From Phycisphaerae bacterium (GTDB lineage Bacteria; Planctomycetota; Phycisphaerae; Sedimentisphaerales; Anaerobacaceae): a stretch of DNA of 64,000 bases. The stretch is from contig JAQTLP010000001.1 in assembly GCA_028714855.1 (NCBI GenBank), positions 62,001 to 126,000 of the forward strand, read 5' to 3'. Shown one piece after another: positions 9,173-15,408 of this stretch (its first letter is position 1; the number at the start of each line of letters is the position of its first letter). Both the position numbers and the translations under genes were made by a program. The notes under the pieces were generated by a model, which worked only from the letters and a program-made list of their open reading frames with translations, was not told where the DNA came from and ran no database searches.

Positions 9173-9586
9173 ATGACAGGGTGCAGAAGGCAGCGTTTTG
9201 CGTTAAAAAAGAACACCCAGCCTGGTTTTTCAGCTCCGTTCTCTGCCCCGCTAAAGCTATATGATGCAGGGTGGAACAAGTGCTGCTCAAGACTTGGCAG
9301 GGCGGTTGCTGCCCCGGCTTGCTTGTTGAGATTGGCCGGGTGGGCTTGGCAACAGCCGGCGGAATGTTCCACGTGGAACAAGGACGCAAAAAGGGGGGCA
9401 GCTTTTAGCGCACAAAAAAGCGCGCAGAAATCGCAAGAGTTAGTTGGAAATACACCTAATAAATAATTTAAAGGTTAAAACGTACGCGGGAAATTTGGCG
9501 TTGTGAAAGAACACAGTTTGGGTAGAATTGAGGGACAAGGAAAAAGAAGAATTACGGCAGGATAAAAACAACTGTCCCCAGTATCA
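9173..9586. other. Non-coding interval around the parS sites
   Basis: I find no convincing gene in this 414-base stretch. It contains the second parS site (9365-9380) and a purine-rich part after 9480. The open frames here run through the parS sequences and look accidental (see rejected items). No DnaA-box cluster is visible. Confidence 0.6.
9365..9380. promoter_or_regulatory. parS site 2 (variant)
   Basis: TGTTCCACGTGGAACA is again a perfect 16-base palindrome, differing from site 1 at the symmetric positions 5 and 12. The two sites are 192 bases apart. A parS pair this close to parB is typical of the replication-origin domain. Confidence 0.9.
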
Positions 9587-10018
9587 ATGGATTTTAGAAA
9601 TATGAAATTTAAGAAGATTGGGTGGCCAGTAAAAATAGTTATCGGTATAGTTGTGGTTTCCTTTTTATTCTGGAATTGCCTACTAAAGCCAAGCATACTC
9701 TGGGATGAAACTTTTTGGAATAATAGAGGTGCCTTTTTTCAAGCTATCGGGAAATATAATTACCAGTTTGGCAGGTTGCCAAATAGTTTGGAGGAGATGG
9801 TTAAAGCAGGTTTTTTACCGGAAAAATCGAATATATACTCCTGTCCTATTCTACATGGAACCCGTAGCGGCAAAGTGCTTCCATATACCGAATGTGAATA
9901 CAGCATTACTTTTGACCCAAACAAAATCGTGATATATGTTCCCAAAGAAGTTTTTGATAAATGGGGTTATAGAGATATTGAAGAGAAACGTAGGAAGTGG
10001 GAATTTTTGAAAGAATGA
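9587..10018 (+). CDS. Small membrane-anchored protein, pseudopilin-like C-terminal region
   Basis: A 143-residue protein with a basic N-terminus, one transmembrane segment (WPVKIVIGIVVVSFLFW, about residues 13-29) and a soluble part containing YNYQFGRLPNSLEEMVKAGF, a pattern seen in type II secretion pseudopilin-like C-terminal regions of Planctomycetes proteins. I do not recognise a specific family. The start could also be the ATG at 9602; neither has a clear ribosome site. The gene is AT-rich compared with the parB-side genes, and it stands beside a repeat-rich region, which may indicate acquired or decaying DNA. Confidence 0.5.
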   Translation: MDFRNMKFKKIGWPVKIVIGIVVVSFLFWNCLLKPSILWDETFWNNRGAFFQAIGKYNYQFGRLPNSLEEMVKAGFLPEKSNIYSCPILHGTRSGKVLPYTECEYSITFDPNKIVIYVPKEVFDKWGYRDIEEKRRKWEFLKE

Positions 10019-10081
10019 AGTAATAAAAAATAATAGTTAAGGAGCGAAGATAAGAGAGTAATCCTTAATTAGGAAAGGCTG

Positions 10082-10258
10082 ATGAAAATTATGAATATCC
10101 CCCGGCTGAAAATAACAGCAATTGCACTTTTGACCTTGGCGGCGCTTGCCGTTGGTTACACCTTATGGCAAACCACCCCCCCCGAAGAAACAGTACCTCA
10201 ACTACCGCCCTCTAAAAACCCTCCGCAACCATTGCCGCTATATGGCATTGCCATATAG
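10082..10258 (+). CDS. Short membrane-anchored ORF ending in a palindromic repeat
   Basis: ATG at 10082 with AGGA 10 bases upstream opens a 58-codon frame: a basic start, one hydrophobic segment (ITAIALLTLAALAVGYTLW), then a proline-rich tail (PPEETVPQLPPSKNPPQP). The last codons, LYGIAI and the TAG stop, are encoded by the first palindromic repeat (10238-10258), so the repeat may have truncated a longer gene. It lies 63 bases after the previous small membrane protein on the same strand. Expression is uncertain. Confidence 0.4.
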   Translation: MKIMNIPRLKITAIALLTLAALAVGYTLWQTTPPEETVPQLPPSKNPPQPLPLYGIAI

Positions 10259-10549
10259 TGAATATCTTACTCCGGCATACTTTCCCCGCACCCCCTCATA
10301 AACTCCCTGCTTATTCGCGCTATGTGGTATTGCCATATAGTGAAATCATACAGCCATCGAAAACCCACTAATGGCATAGATGCTGTATGGCATTGTCGCA
10401 TACCAAAACCCCGCCTCGTCTAAATCTATCATGATTATCAGCGCTATGGGGCATTGCCATATACTGGATCGCCCCTCAAAACCCGCCGCAAAAGCCTGCC
10501 GCCTTAACATCTTCTATGACTACCGGCGCTATATGGCATTGCCATATAC
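10238..10549. repeat. Array of five palindromic repeats
   Basis: Five 21-base units start at 10238, 10320, 10383, 10444 and 10529. The best copy has arms CTATATGGC and GCCATATAG around an ATT loop. Copies 2-5 carry a few substitutions and the right arm ends in G or C, usually followed by TGAAT or TGAAA. The four gaps are 61, 42, 40 and 64 bases and are not obviously alike. Each unit can form a 9-bp hairpin. A related half-copy is at 51114-51129. This is not a CRISPR: the repeats are degenerate, palindromic throughout and unevenly spaced. Confidence 0.8.
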
Positions 10550-10598
10550 TGAAATTCTCATCCCCAACGCTTAAATACCGGATTATCAAATCGCAACA

Positions 10599-10620
10599 TT
10601 AGTATATACGCATATACTAA
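10599..10620. repeat. Additional AT-rich palindrome
   Basis: TTAGTATAT and ATATACTAA form a perfect 9-bp inverted repeat around ACGC, 50 bases after the last unit of the five-copy array but with a different sequence. It could be an operator or a cruciform-prone site. No regulator gene points to it. Confidence 0.55.
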
Positions 10621-10882
10621 TATACTTCACGATGTCACCACCGCTCAACCCGCAAACTTCAACGCCTATATCTAAAAAAACCCTGTTAACTTCGGCAGCC
10701 TGCACCAAAAAATTCCTCTTCTTCTCATCTACTCATCACCCCATCTACCTAATCTACTTTTTGTCTCACTTTGCAGCATTTTTGCGTACATTCACAGCAC
10801 TTTTCCGTACATTTACAGCATTTTAGTGCGCATTTTTAGCATTTTTTACCACTTTTTACCTTACCCAAACTGCCCATTTTAA
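10621..10882. other. Non-coding interval downstream of hcp
   Basis: No convincing gene. A pyrimidine-rich stretch leads into the T-tract repeat at 10754-10866, which abuts the 3' end of the hybrid-cluster protein gene. Confidence 0.6.
10754..10866 (+). repeat. Phased T-tract repeat, copy 1
   Basis: A run of T-tracts of 3-6 bases, many about one helical turn apart and separated by GCA, CAC or GTACA words. It contains a 22-base unit present about twice (TTGCGTACATTCACAGCA and TTCCGTACATTTACAGCA). The words CTCACTTT, GCAGCATTTTTGCGTACATT recur almost unchanged in the copy at 51165-51250. Phased T-tracts predict curved DNA. The repeat lies downstream of hcp and on the same side of the palindromes as in copy 2. 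Confidence 0.7.
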
Positions 10883-12166
10883 TTATTTTAACATCGCCGC
10901 CAAATCCTCATCAACGTTTCCAATCGGGCTGATATTGTACTTTTCTACCAGTATTTTTAATACACCCGGGCTGACAAACGCCGGCAAAGAGGGGCCGAGC
11001 TTTATGTTCTTAACTCCAAGATACAAAAGGGTTAACAGTATCGCCACCGCCTTCTGCTCATACCACGACACCACCAGCGACAGCGGCAAATCATTGACCC
11101 CGCACCCGAACGCATCCGCCAGTGCCAGCGCTATTTTAACCGCACTGTAACAGTCATTGCACTGCCCCGTATCAATCAGCCTCGGTATCCCGTCTATGTC
11201 CCCATAATCCTTATCGTTCAGCCGATACTTCCCGCACGCTGCTGTCAATATAACGCAGTCTTTTGGCACTTTCTCCGCAAATTCCGTAAAGTAATTTCTC
11301 CCCGGCTTTGCCCCGTCGCACCCGCCGATAAAGAAGAAATGCCGAATCTTACCGTCCTTTACCGCCTTTATAACCTTGTCTGCGATACCGAGCACAGCGG
11401 TATAATGAAATCCGGTGCTGAGCGTCCCCTGCTGATTTTCCGGCAGCTTCGGCTGAGACATCGCCTTCTTTATAACCTCGCTGAAGTCCCGATTATTAAT
11501 ATGTTTAACGCCAGCCACTCCCGCTATGCCGCAGGTAAACATCCTGTCTTTATAGCTGTCTTTTGGAATCATAACGCAGTTGGTTGTTACCAGTATTGCG
11601 CCGCTGAAATTATCGAATTCCGTCCTCTGGTTCTGCCATGCTGTGCCGTAATTGCCGGCAAGGTGCTTAAACTTTCTCAATTCCGGATAGCCATGCGCAG
11701 GAAGCATCTCGCCGTGAGTATAAACGTTAATGCCTTTGCCTTCGGTCTGCTTGAGTAATTCATAAAGGTCGAGCAAATCATGGCCTGTAACAACAATTCC
11801 CGGCCCAGCCTTTGTGCCCCGTGCGACAGTCGCCGGCGTTGGATTGCCGAATCTCGATGTATGGGCGTTATTGAGCATTTCCATAGCACGGAGATTCATC
11901 TCGCCTGCTTTTAGCACCAGTTCGAGATGGCGGTTCAAGTCAAAATCAACGTTCGTCAAGGTCGCGAACATCGCCTCGTGCATAAAAGCATCCACCTGTT
12001 CGTCTTTTTGCCCAAGCTCGCGGGCGTGATACGCATAGGCCGCTATGCCCTTTAAGCCAAATATAAGCGTATCCTGCAGAGATTGAATGTCTTCGTTTTT
12101 TCCGCAAACTCCGACTTTCGTGCAGCCGATTCCGCCTGCCGTCTGTTCACACTGATAGCAAAACAT
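10883..12166 (-). CDS. hcp: Hybrid-cluster protein (hydroxylamine reductase family), short form
   Basis: Hcp carries an Fe-S cluster plus the hybrid Fe-S-O cluster and reduces hydroxylamine or NO in nitrosative stress. The N-terminal cysteines C3, C6, C15 and C21 fit the first cluster. The hybrid-cluster ligands are recognisable in order: His in TGHDLLDL, Glu in THGEMLPAHG, Cys in TTNCV, Cys in GGCDGAKPG, Cys in TAACGKY, Cys in GQCNDC and Glu in SWYEQKA. At 427 residues it lacks about 100 residues of the first helical region found in classic Hcp, so it matches the class III form. AGAAGGAG precedes the ATG. It follows the Rrf2 and cupin genes on the same strand. Confidence 0.93.
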   Translation of the reverse strand: MFCYQCEQTAGGIGCTKVGVCGKNEDIQSLQDTLIFGLKGIAAYAYHARELGQKDEQVDAFMHEAMFATLTNVDFDLNRHLELVLKAGEMNLRAMEMLNNAHTSRFGNPTPATVARGTKAGPGIVVTGHDLLDLYELLKQTEGKGINVYTHGEMLPAHGYPELRKFKHLAGNYGTAWQNQRTEFDNFSGAILVTTNCVMIPKDSYKDRMFTCGIAGVAGVKHINNRDFSEVIKKAMSQPKLPENQQGTLSTGFHYTAVLGIADKVIKAVKDGKIRHFFFIGGCDGAKPGRNYFTEFAEKVPKDCVILTAACGKYRLNDKDYGDIDGIPRLIDTGQCNDCYSAVKIALALADAFGCGVNDLPLSLVVSWYEQKAVAILLTLLYLGVKNIKLGPSLPAFVSPGVLKILVEKYNISPIGNVDEDLAAMLK

Positions 12167-12221
12167 AATTTTCTCCTTCTACTTTTTATAAGTCAAAAGT
12201 TGATTAAATTTATCCCTAATT

Positions 12222-12258
12222 AAAAAATATCTCCCGAACCCCATTTGCCCGGGAGAAT
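12222..12258 (-). terminator. Hairpin-T-run between the cupin gene and hcp
   Basis: On the minus strand TCTCCCG and CGGGAGA pair around a loop of about 13 bases and are followed by ATTTTTT. It sits just after the cupin stop codon, so it probably limits read-through from the Rrf2-cupin transcript into hcp. No clear separate hcp promoter is visible in the remaining 55 bases. Confidence 0.5.
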
Positions 12259-12265
12259 ATCTGGT

Positions 12266-12631
12266 TTAAACTGCTTTCGGCTGTGTTCTAATCATCGTCA
12301 GCAGCATTTTAAATCTTTCCTCGGCGTTAACAGCATGCGGCACATTGGCCGGCATTATAATAACGTGACCCGCTGGAACAGTCACATCCCTGCCCCCTAT
12401 CATTAACCTGGCCGTTCCTTCAATAACCTGAACAACTGCATTGTAAGGAGCAGTATGTTCGCTTAATTTCTGCCCCTTATCGAAAGCAAAAAGAGTAATA
12501 GTCCCGGCCGGCGTATCCACTATCGTTTTGCTGACTACCGAATCATCCGAATACTTTATCAAAGAAACCAGCTCCTGATTTCTTCCGAAGCAAACATCCA
12601 GCACTGCCGCATCCTTTTTCTCGATACTCAT
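12266..12631 (-). CDS. Cupin-domain protein
   Basis: A 121-residue single-domain cupin. The first cupin motif region is TLFAFDKGQKLSEHTAPYNA, the second is VPAGHVIIMPANVPHAVNA. A metal could be held by the His of SEHTAP and the final His. Such small cupins often bind a transition metal and sit beside stress genes, but their reaction varies and is not predictable here. It is 21 bases downstream of the Rrf2 gene and directly upstream of hcp, so a role in nitrosative or oxidative stress is inferred from context. Confidence 0.85.
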   Translation of the reverse strand: MSIEKKDAAVLDVCFGRNQELVSLIKYSDDSVVSKTIVDTPAGTITLFAFDKGQKLSEHTAPYNAVVQVIEGTARLMIGGRDVTVPAGHVIIMPANVPHAVNAEERFKMLLTMIRTQPKAV

Positions 12632-12652
12632 TCTAATCCTTTCAATTTCGCG

Positions 12653-13078
12653 TTACGCTACCTTTGTTTTAGTTCGGCTCCGCAGTATTTCAGTAAGGGT
12701 AATTCCGCTGAGATAACCTTCTATATACAACTGAAGACAAGTCAGCTTTGTATTTATCTCGCATTCGGCCTCGAATTCGCAACCCTTGCCGCCAAATAGG
12801 CATCTGTTTAATCGAAGCCCGCCCTGGAGAACGTTTATGATTTCCATTAGGCTTATCGCCGATGGTTCTTTGTTCAGGGCAAAGCCGCCTTTGGGGCCCA
12901 TGTCGCTTTTAACTAATCCTGCCTTGTGAAGCCTCTGCAGGATTTTGCAGCCGAGCTGATATGAAAAATGCCCGTCTTCAGCCAATTGCCGAGCCGAAAT
13001 AAATTCTCCGTTAAAACGTTTCGCAAGACTTACCATTATACGCAACGCGTAATCAGTATTTCTTCGTAGCACATCCAT
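12653..13078 (-). CDS. Rrf2-family transcriptional regulator
   Basis: A 141-residue winged-helix regulator starting MDVLRRNTDYALRIMVSLA, typical of Rrf2/IscR/NsrR. Cysteines in CLFGGKGCEFEAEC and LTCLQ could bind an Fe-S cluster, which in this family senses NO, iron or redox state. Gene order Rrf2-cupin-hcp parallels the NsrR-hcp pairing seen elsewhere, so I infer NO/redox control of hcp. Its promoter carries a dyad over the -10 box (13112-13128), which fits autoregulation. Confidence 0.9.
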   Translation of the reverse strand: MDVLRRNTDYALRIMVSLAKRFNGEFISARQLAEDGHFSYQLGCKILQRLHKAGLVKSDMGPKGGFALNKEPSAISLMEIINVLQGGLRLNRCLFGGKGCEFEAECEINTKLTCLQLYIEGYLSGITLTEILRSRTKTKVA

Positions 13079-13111
13079 TTTTATAGCCCTTCAATAATCA
13101 TCGTCTCATCT

Positions 13112-13146
13112 AAGACTAATATAGTCCTATTTGTGGGTTTGTGCAA
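13112..13146 (-). promoter_or_regulatory. Promoter and dyad operator of the Rrf2 operon
   Basis: Minus strand: TTGCAC (13141-13146), a 17-base spacer, then TATATT (13118-13123). The perfect dyad GACTA-TAT-TAGTC covers 13114-13126 and extends to TAGGACTA/TAGTCTTA with one mismatch. A bound repressor would cover the -10 element. A similar TAGGA(C/G)TA half-site occurs in the rubrerythrin promoter. Confidence 0.7.
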
Positions 13147-13225
13147 GGGAAAATATACTTTTTTGAAGATTTTTGAGAAAAACCGCGTTTTTGGCTTAAT
13201 ATTTGGGTTTTCCCCTGCTTTATAT

Positions 13226-14950
13226 TCAGCCTTTTATCGTGATAATACCATCGGCTGAGATTGAAACCTGCTTTGAAAGAGCCTTAGCGGATACGAAACG
13301 GTATTGGTCCGGCCCTTTCAAAACCACCCCATTTTTATCTGAAATTATCTCGATATTTTGAGCAGGATTTCTCTGCCTGATTACGCTGGCCAATAAGAAG
13401 GCCTTCTCCAGACCGTCGCCGGTTTTATAGTTCGCCACTTCGTCTGGCTGGGCAAGTCGTTTGCCGTCATAAATTGAATCACTGCCCATCTGGTTAAGCC
13501 AGCCAACAACCTGCTCAAGCGACATAGAATCCGACAATTGGATAGAAACCGGATTACGTTCCACCGCCGCCTTGATAAAAGGTATCCAGTCGCAGGTTTC
13601 CATATCACGATAAGCATAGAAAGCAATGTCTGCTGTTGTATTACTGAGACGGATTTGCCGAAGATAATCAATTATCTGTTCTCTGGTGTACTCTACCGGA
13701 ATTTTAATTGGTTCTGCGGGTATGAAATTTTTGTCCGAAGTGGGAAGCTTTGCCTCGATGCGGATAAAATCTGCCAGTTCATCGACAAACTTCTGCGCAT
13801 CAGGTAAAACCGGCTCAATCAAACTTCTTAACGCTGTTTTGTCTACAGAGTTTCTCAGGTCAGGCTTTTGTTTTTGCAGAAACTCCTCAATCTTATCGCA
13901 GCGGATTCTGCCGGGCAGTTCATAAGAGAAGAAATCATCATCCGAGACCTCCGCCAGCAATTTGTCGTGAGTTTTGCAGGCGATTTTATAATCGCTGTCA
14001 TGCTCGTAATTAAAAAGGGCCTCGGCCTTTAAAAAATTCGGCTTGCTGTGACAGTCGCGGCAAAGCTGAAAGAATTTCTGGTATTCATGACGGCTTCTTA
14101 AAAAACTTGCAAAGACCTCGAGCGTCAATTCCACTGAAAGATACGAACCGAGCTTCTTGGTGAAATCCTGATAAAGCTGTTTATCTATCGTGGCATCTTT
14201 ATATAAGCAGTGCACATGGCCGGAAGGGTGGGCGACAATTGTTACGTTTTCATTGCGTAACGCCCGCTGCGCTTTATTAGATATGGCGGTGCCGTTAAAC
14301 CACATTGTCTTCGTAACCAGTCTCCTGTTATTAGTCAGGATGCCGTCCTGCAAATCGATGAAATTCTGCGAATGCAGTGGCGTGAGTATCATATAAATAT
14401 CTTCCAGAGGAATCCCGCAGACAACAAATGCCGCGGCAACGTAAAGCGCGGCAAGGGACACACATTCGCCTGCAGCGGTTTTGTAACCTTCTTTAAGGCG
14501 GAAGGCGTTCATCGCCTCTACGGTTTCAGTCTTCCAGTAAGGAATAACATCGCTGTCGTATTTATCCAGGCCGAAATGTTTGCGGATATCAACGTCGAAA
14601 TAATAGCTGTCGCCGTGATAGCCGAAAAGAGCGTTGCTTTCAGCTATTACATCCGGAGGTATAAAGTCCTCGAACCGCTTAATCTCTCTGTCTTTATTGG
14701 TAAGTCCCCAGGTTTCGAGGTCGAGGTTGAAATCGAACTCATCCATTATAAATTGCCTGAGGCGCATCAATTTTCTGTAGCTGCTTTTGCCTTCGAGCTT
14801 TTTGAAGCAATCCAGTTCTCGCCACTTCCAGATAACCGGGCTCATAATGTCAGCCAGCACCAGACTGTACATCAGCTCAGGAAAAACAAAGATTTCCATA
14901 TCCGAGAGCGTTATTGCTGAAGTGTATTTTTCCAACTGCTGCGGATTCAT
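13226..14950 (-). CDS. Transglutaminase-like protein of unknown role
   Basis: About 574 residues from the ATG at 14950, which overlaps the stop of the phosphatase gene (ATGA). An upstream in-frame start at 14968 would lie inside that gene and is less likely. The only recognisable piece is GECVSLAALYVAAAF...GIPLEDIYMILTPLHSQNF (Cys about residue 163, His about 193), which has the Cys/His spacing and 'G.C.S.A.L..A....GIP' flavour of the transglutaminase/papain-like superfamily. There is no signal peptide. The rest has no match I recognise. Coupling to the ArsC-like gene suggests a shared function, but I cannot name it. Confidence 0.6.
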   Translation of the reverse strand: MNPQQLEKYTSAITLSDMEIFVFPELMYSLVLADIMSPVIWKWRELDCFKKLEGKSSYRKLMRLRQFIMDEFDFNLDLETWGLTNKDREIKRFEDFIPPDVIAESNALFGYHGDSYYFDVDIRKHFGLDKYDSDVIPYWKTETVEAMNAFRLKEGYKTAAGECVSLAALYVAAAFVVCGIPLEDIYMILTPLHSQNFIDLQDGILTNNRRLVTKTMWFNGTAISNKAQRALRNENVTIVAHPSGHVHCLYKDATIDKQLYQDFTKKLGSYLSVELTLEVFASFLRSRHEYQKFFQLCRDCHSKPNFLKAEALFNYEHDSDYKIACKTHDKLLAEVSDDDFFSYELPGRIRCDKIEEFLQKQKPDLRNSVDKTALRSLIEPVLPDAQKFVDELADFIRIEAKLPTSDKNFIPAEPIKIPVEYTREQIIDYLRQIRLSNTTADIAFYAYRDMETCDWIPFIKAAVERNPVSIQLSDSMSLEQVVGWLNQMGSDSIYDGKRLAQPDEVANYKTGDGLEKAFLLASVIRQRNPAQNIEIISDKNGVVLKGPDQYRFVSAKALSKQVSISADGIITIKG

Positions 14951-15393
14951 TTTGCGTCTTCCTTGCATAGATTTCCCGGCATTTCTTCCACAAAGACCCT
15001 TATCTGGTCCCTGACCTTACGAAATGCCTTTATAACATTTTCCTCGTCCAATGTCGAAAGATACGGGTCTTCAAAAGGTTTATGAATAACTTTTGCTTTG
15101 CCTGTAAATACAGGACAGCTTTCGGAAACATTGTCGCATAATGTCACTACGTAATCAAAATCGATTCCCTTAAATTCATCCATATGTTTTGAATTGTGGT
15201 TTGATATATCAACGCCGACCTCAGCCATAACCTTTATCGCCCTGGAGCTGACGCCGAGCGGGCGAATCCCTGCCGAATATGCATCGATAACGTCACCTTT
15301 TAAGTGTATGGCCCAGCCCTCGGCAATCTGGCTGCGACAGGAATTGCCTGTGCAAAGAAATAATACTTTTATTTTACTCTTATCTTCACCCAT
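14947..15393 (-). CDS. arsC: Arsenate reductase / low-molecular-weight phosphatase family protein
   Basis: A 148-residue LMW-PTP-fold protein. The P-loop CTGNSCR is at residues 14-20, and C86 and C93 (TLCDNVSESC) have the seven-residue spacing of the redox cysteines of thioredoxin-coupled ArsC. The catalytic Asp lies in the DPYLST loop. It would reduce arsenate to arsenite, which needs an exporter: no dedicated arsenite pump is adjacent, though an ArsB/NhaD-type transporter lies at 37.9 kb. It sits 15 bases downstream of cusA, so it is part of the metal-resistance transcript. A protein-tyrosine phosphatase role is the alternative. Confidence 0.85.
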   Translation of the reverse strand: MGEDKSKIKVLFLCTGNSCRSQIAEGWAIHLKGDVIDAYSAGIRPLGVSSRAIKVMAEVGVDISNHNSKHMDEFKGIDFDYVVTLCDNVSESCPVFTGKAKVIHKPFEDPYLSTLDEENVIKAFRKVRDQIRVFVEEMPGNLCKEDAK

Positions 15394-15408
15394 CCCGCGG
15401 CTTTGAAA

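Noticed and set aside
9093-9389. Small minus-strand frames running through the parS sites, e.g. one beginning MFHVEH
   Set aside because: The conserved-looking ends (FHVEH, VSRETF) are just parS read as codons. The inside is not protein-like and there is no ribosome site. I treat it as non-coding.
10238-10549. CRISPR array
   Set aside because: The repeats are palindromic over their whole 21 bases, not identical, have gaps of 40-64 bases, and no cas genes are in the window.
13226-14950. Assigning the protein after arsC as an arsenical-resistance component
   Set aside because: Position alone supports it. The only sequence hint is a transglutaminase-like Cys/His pair.
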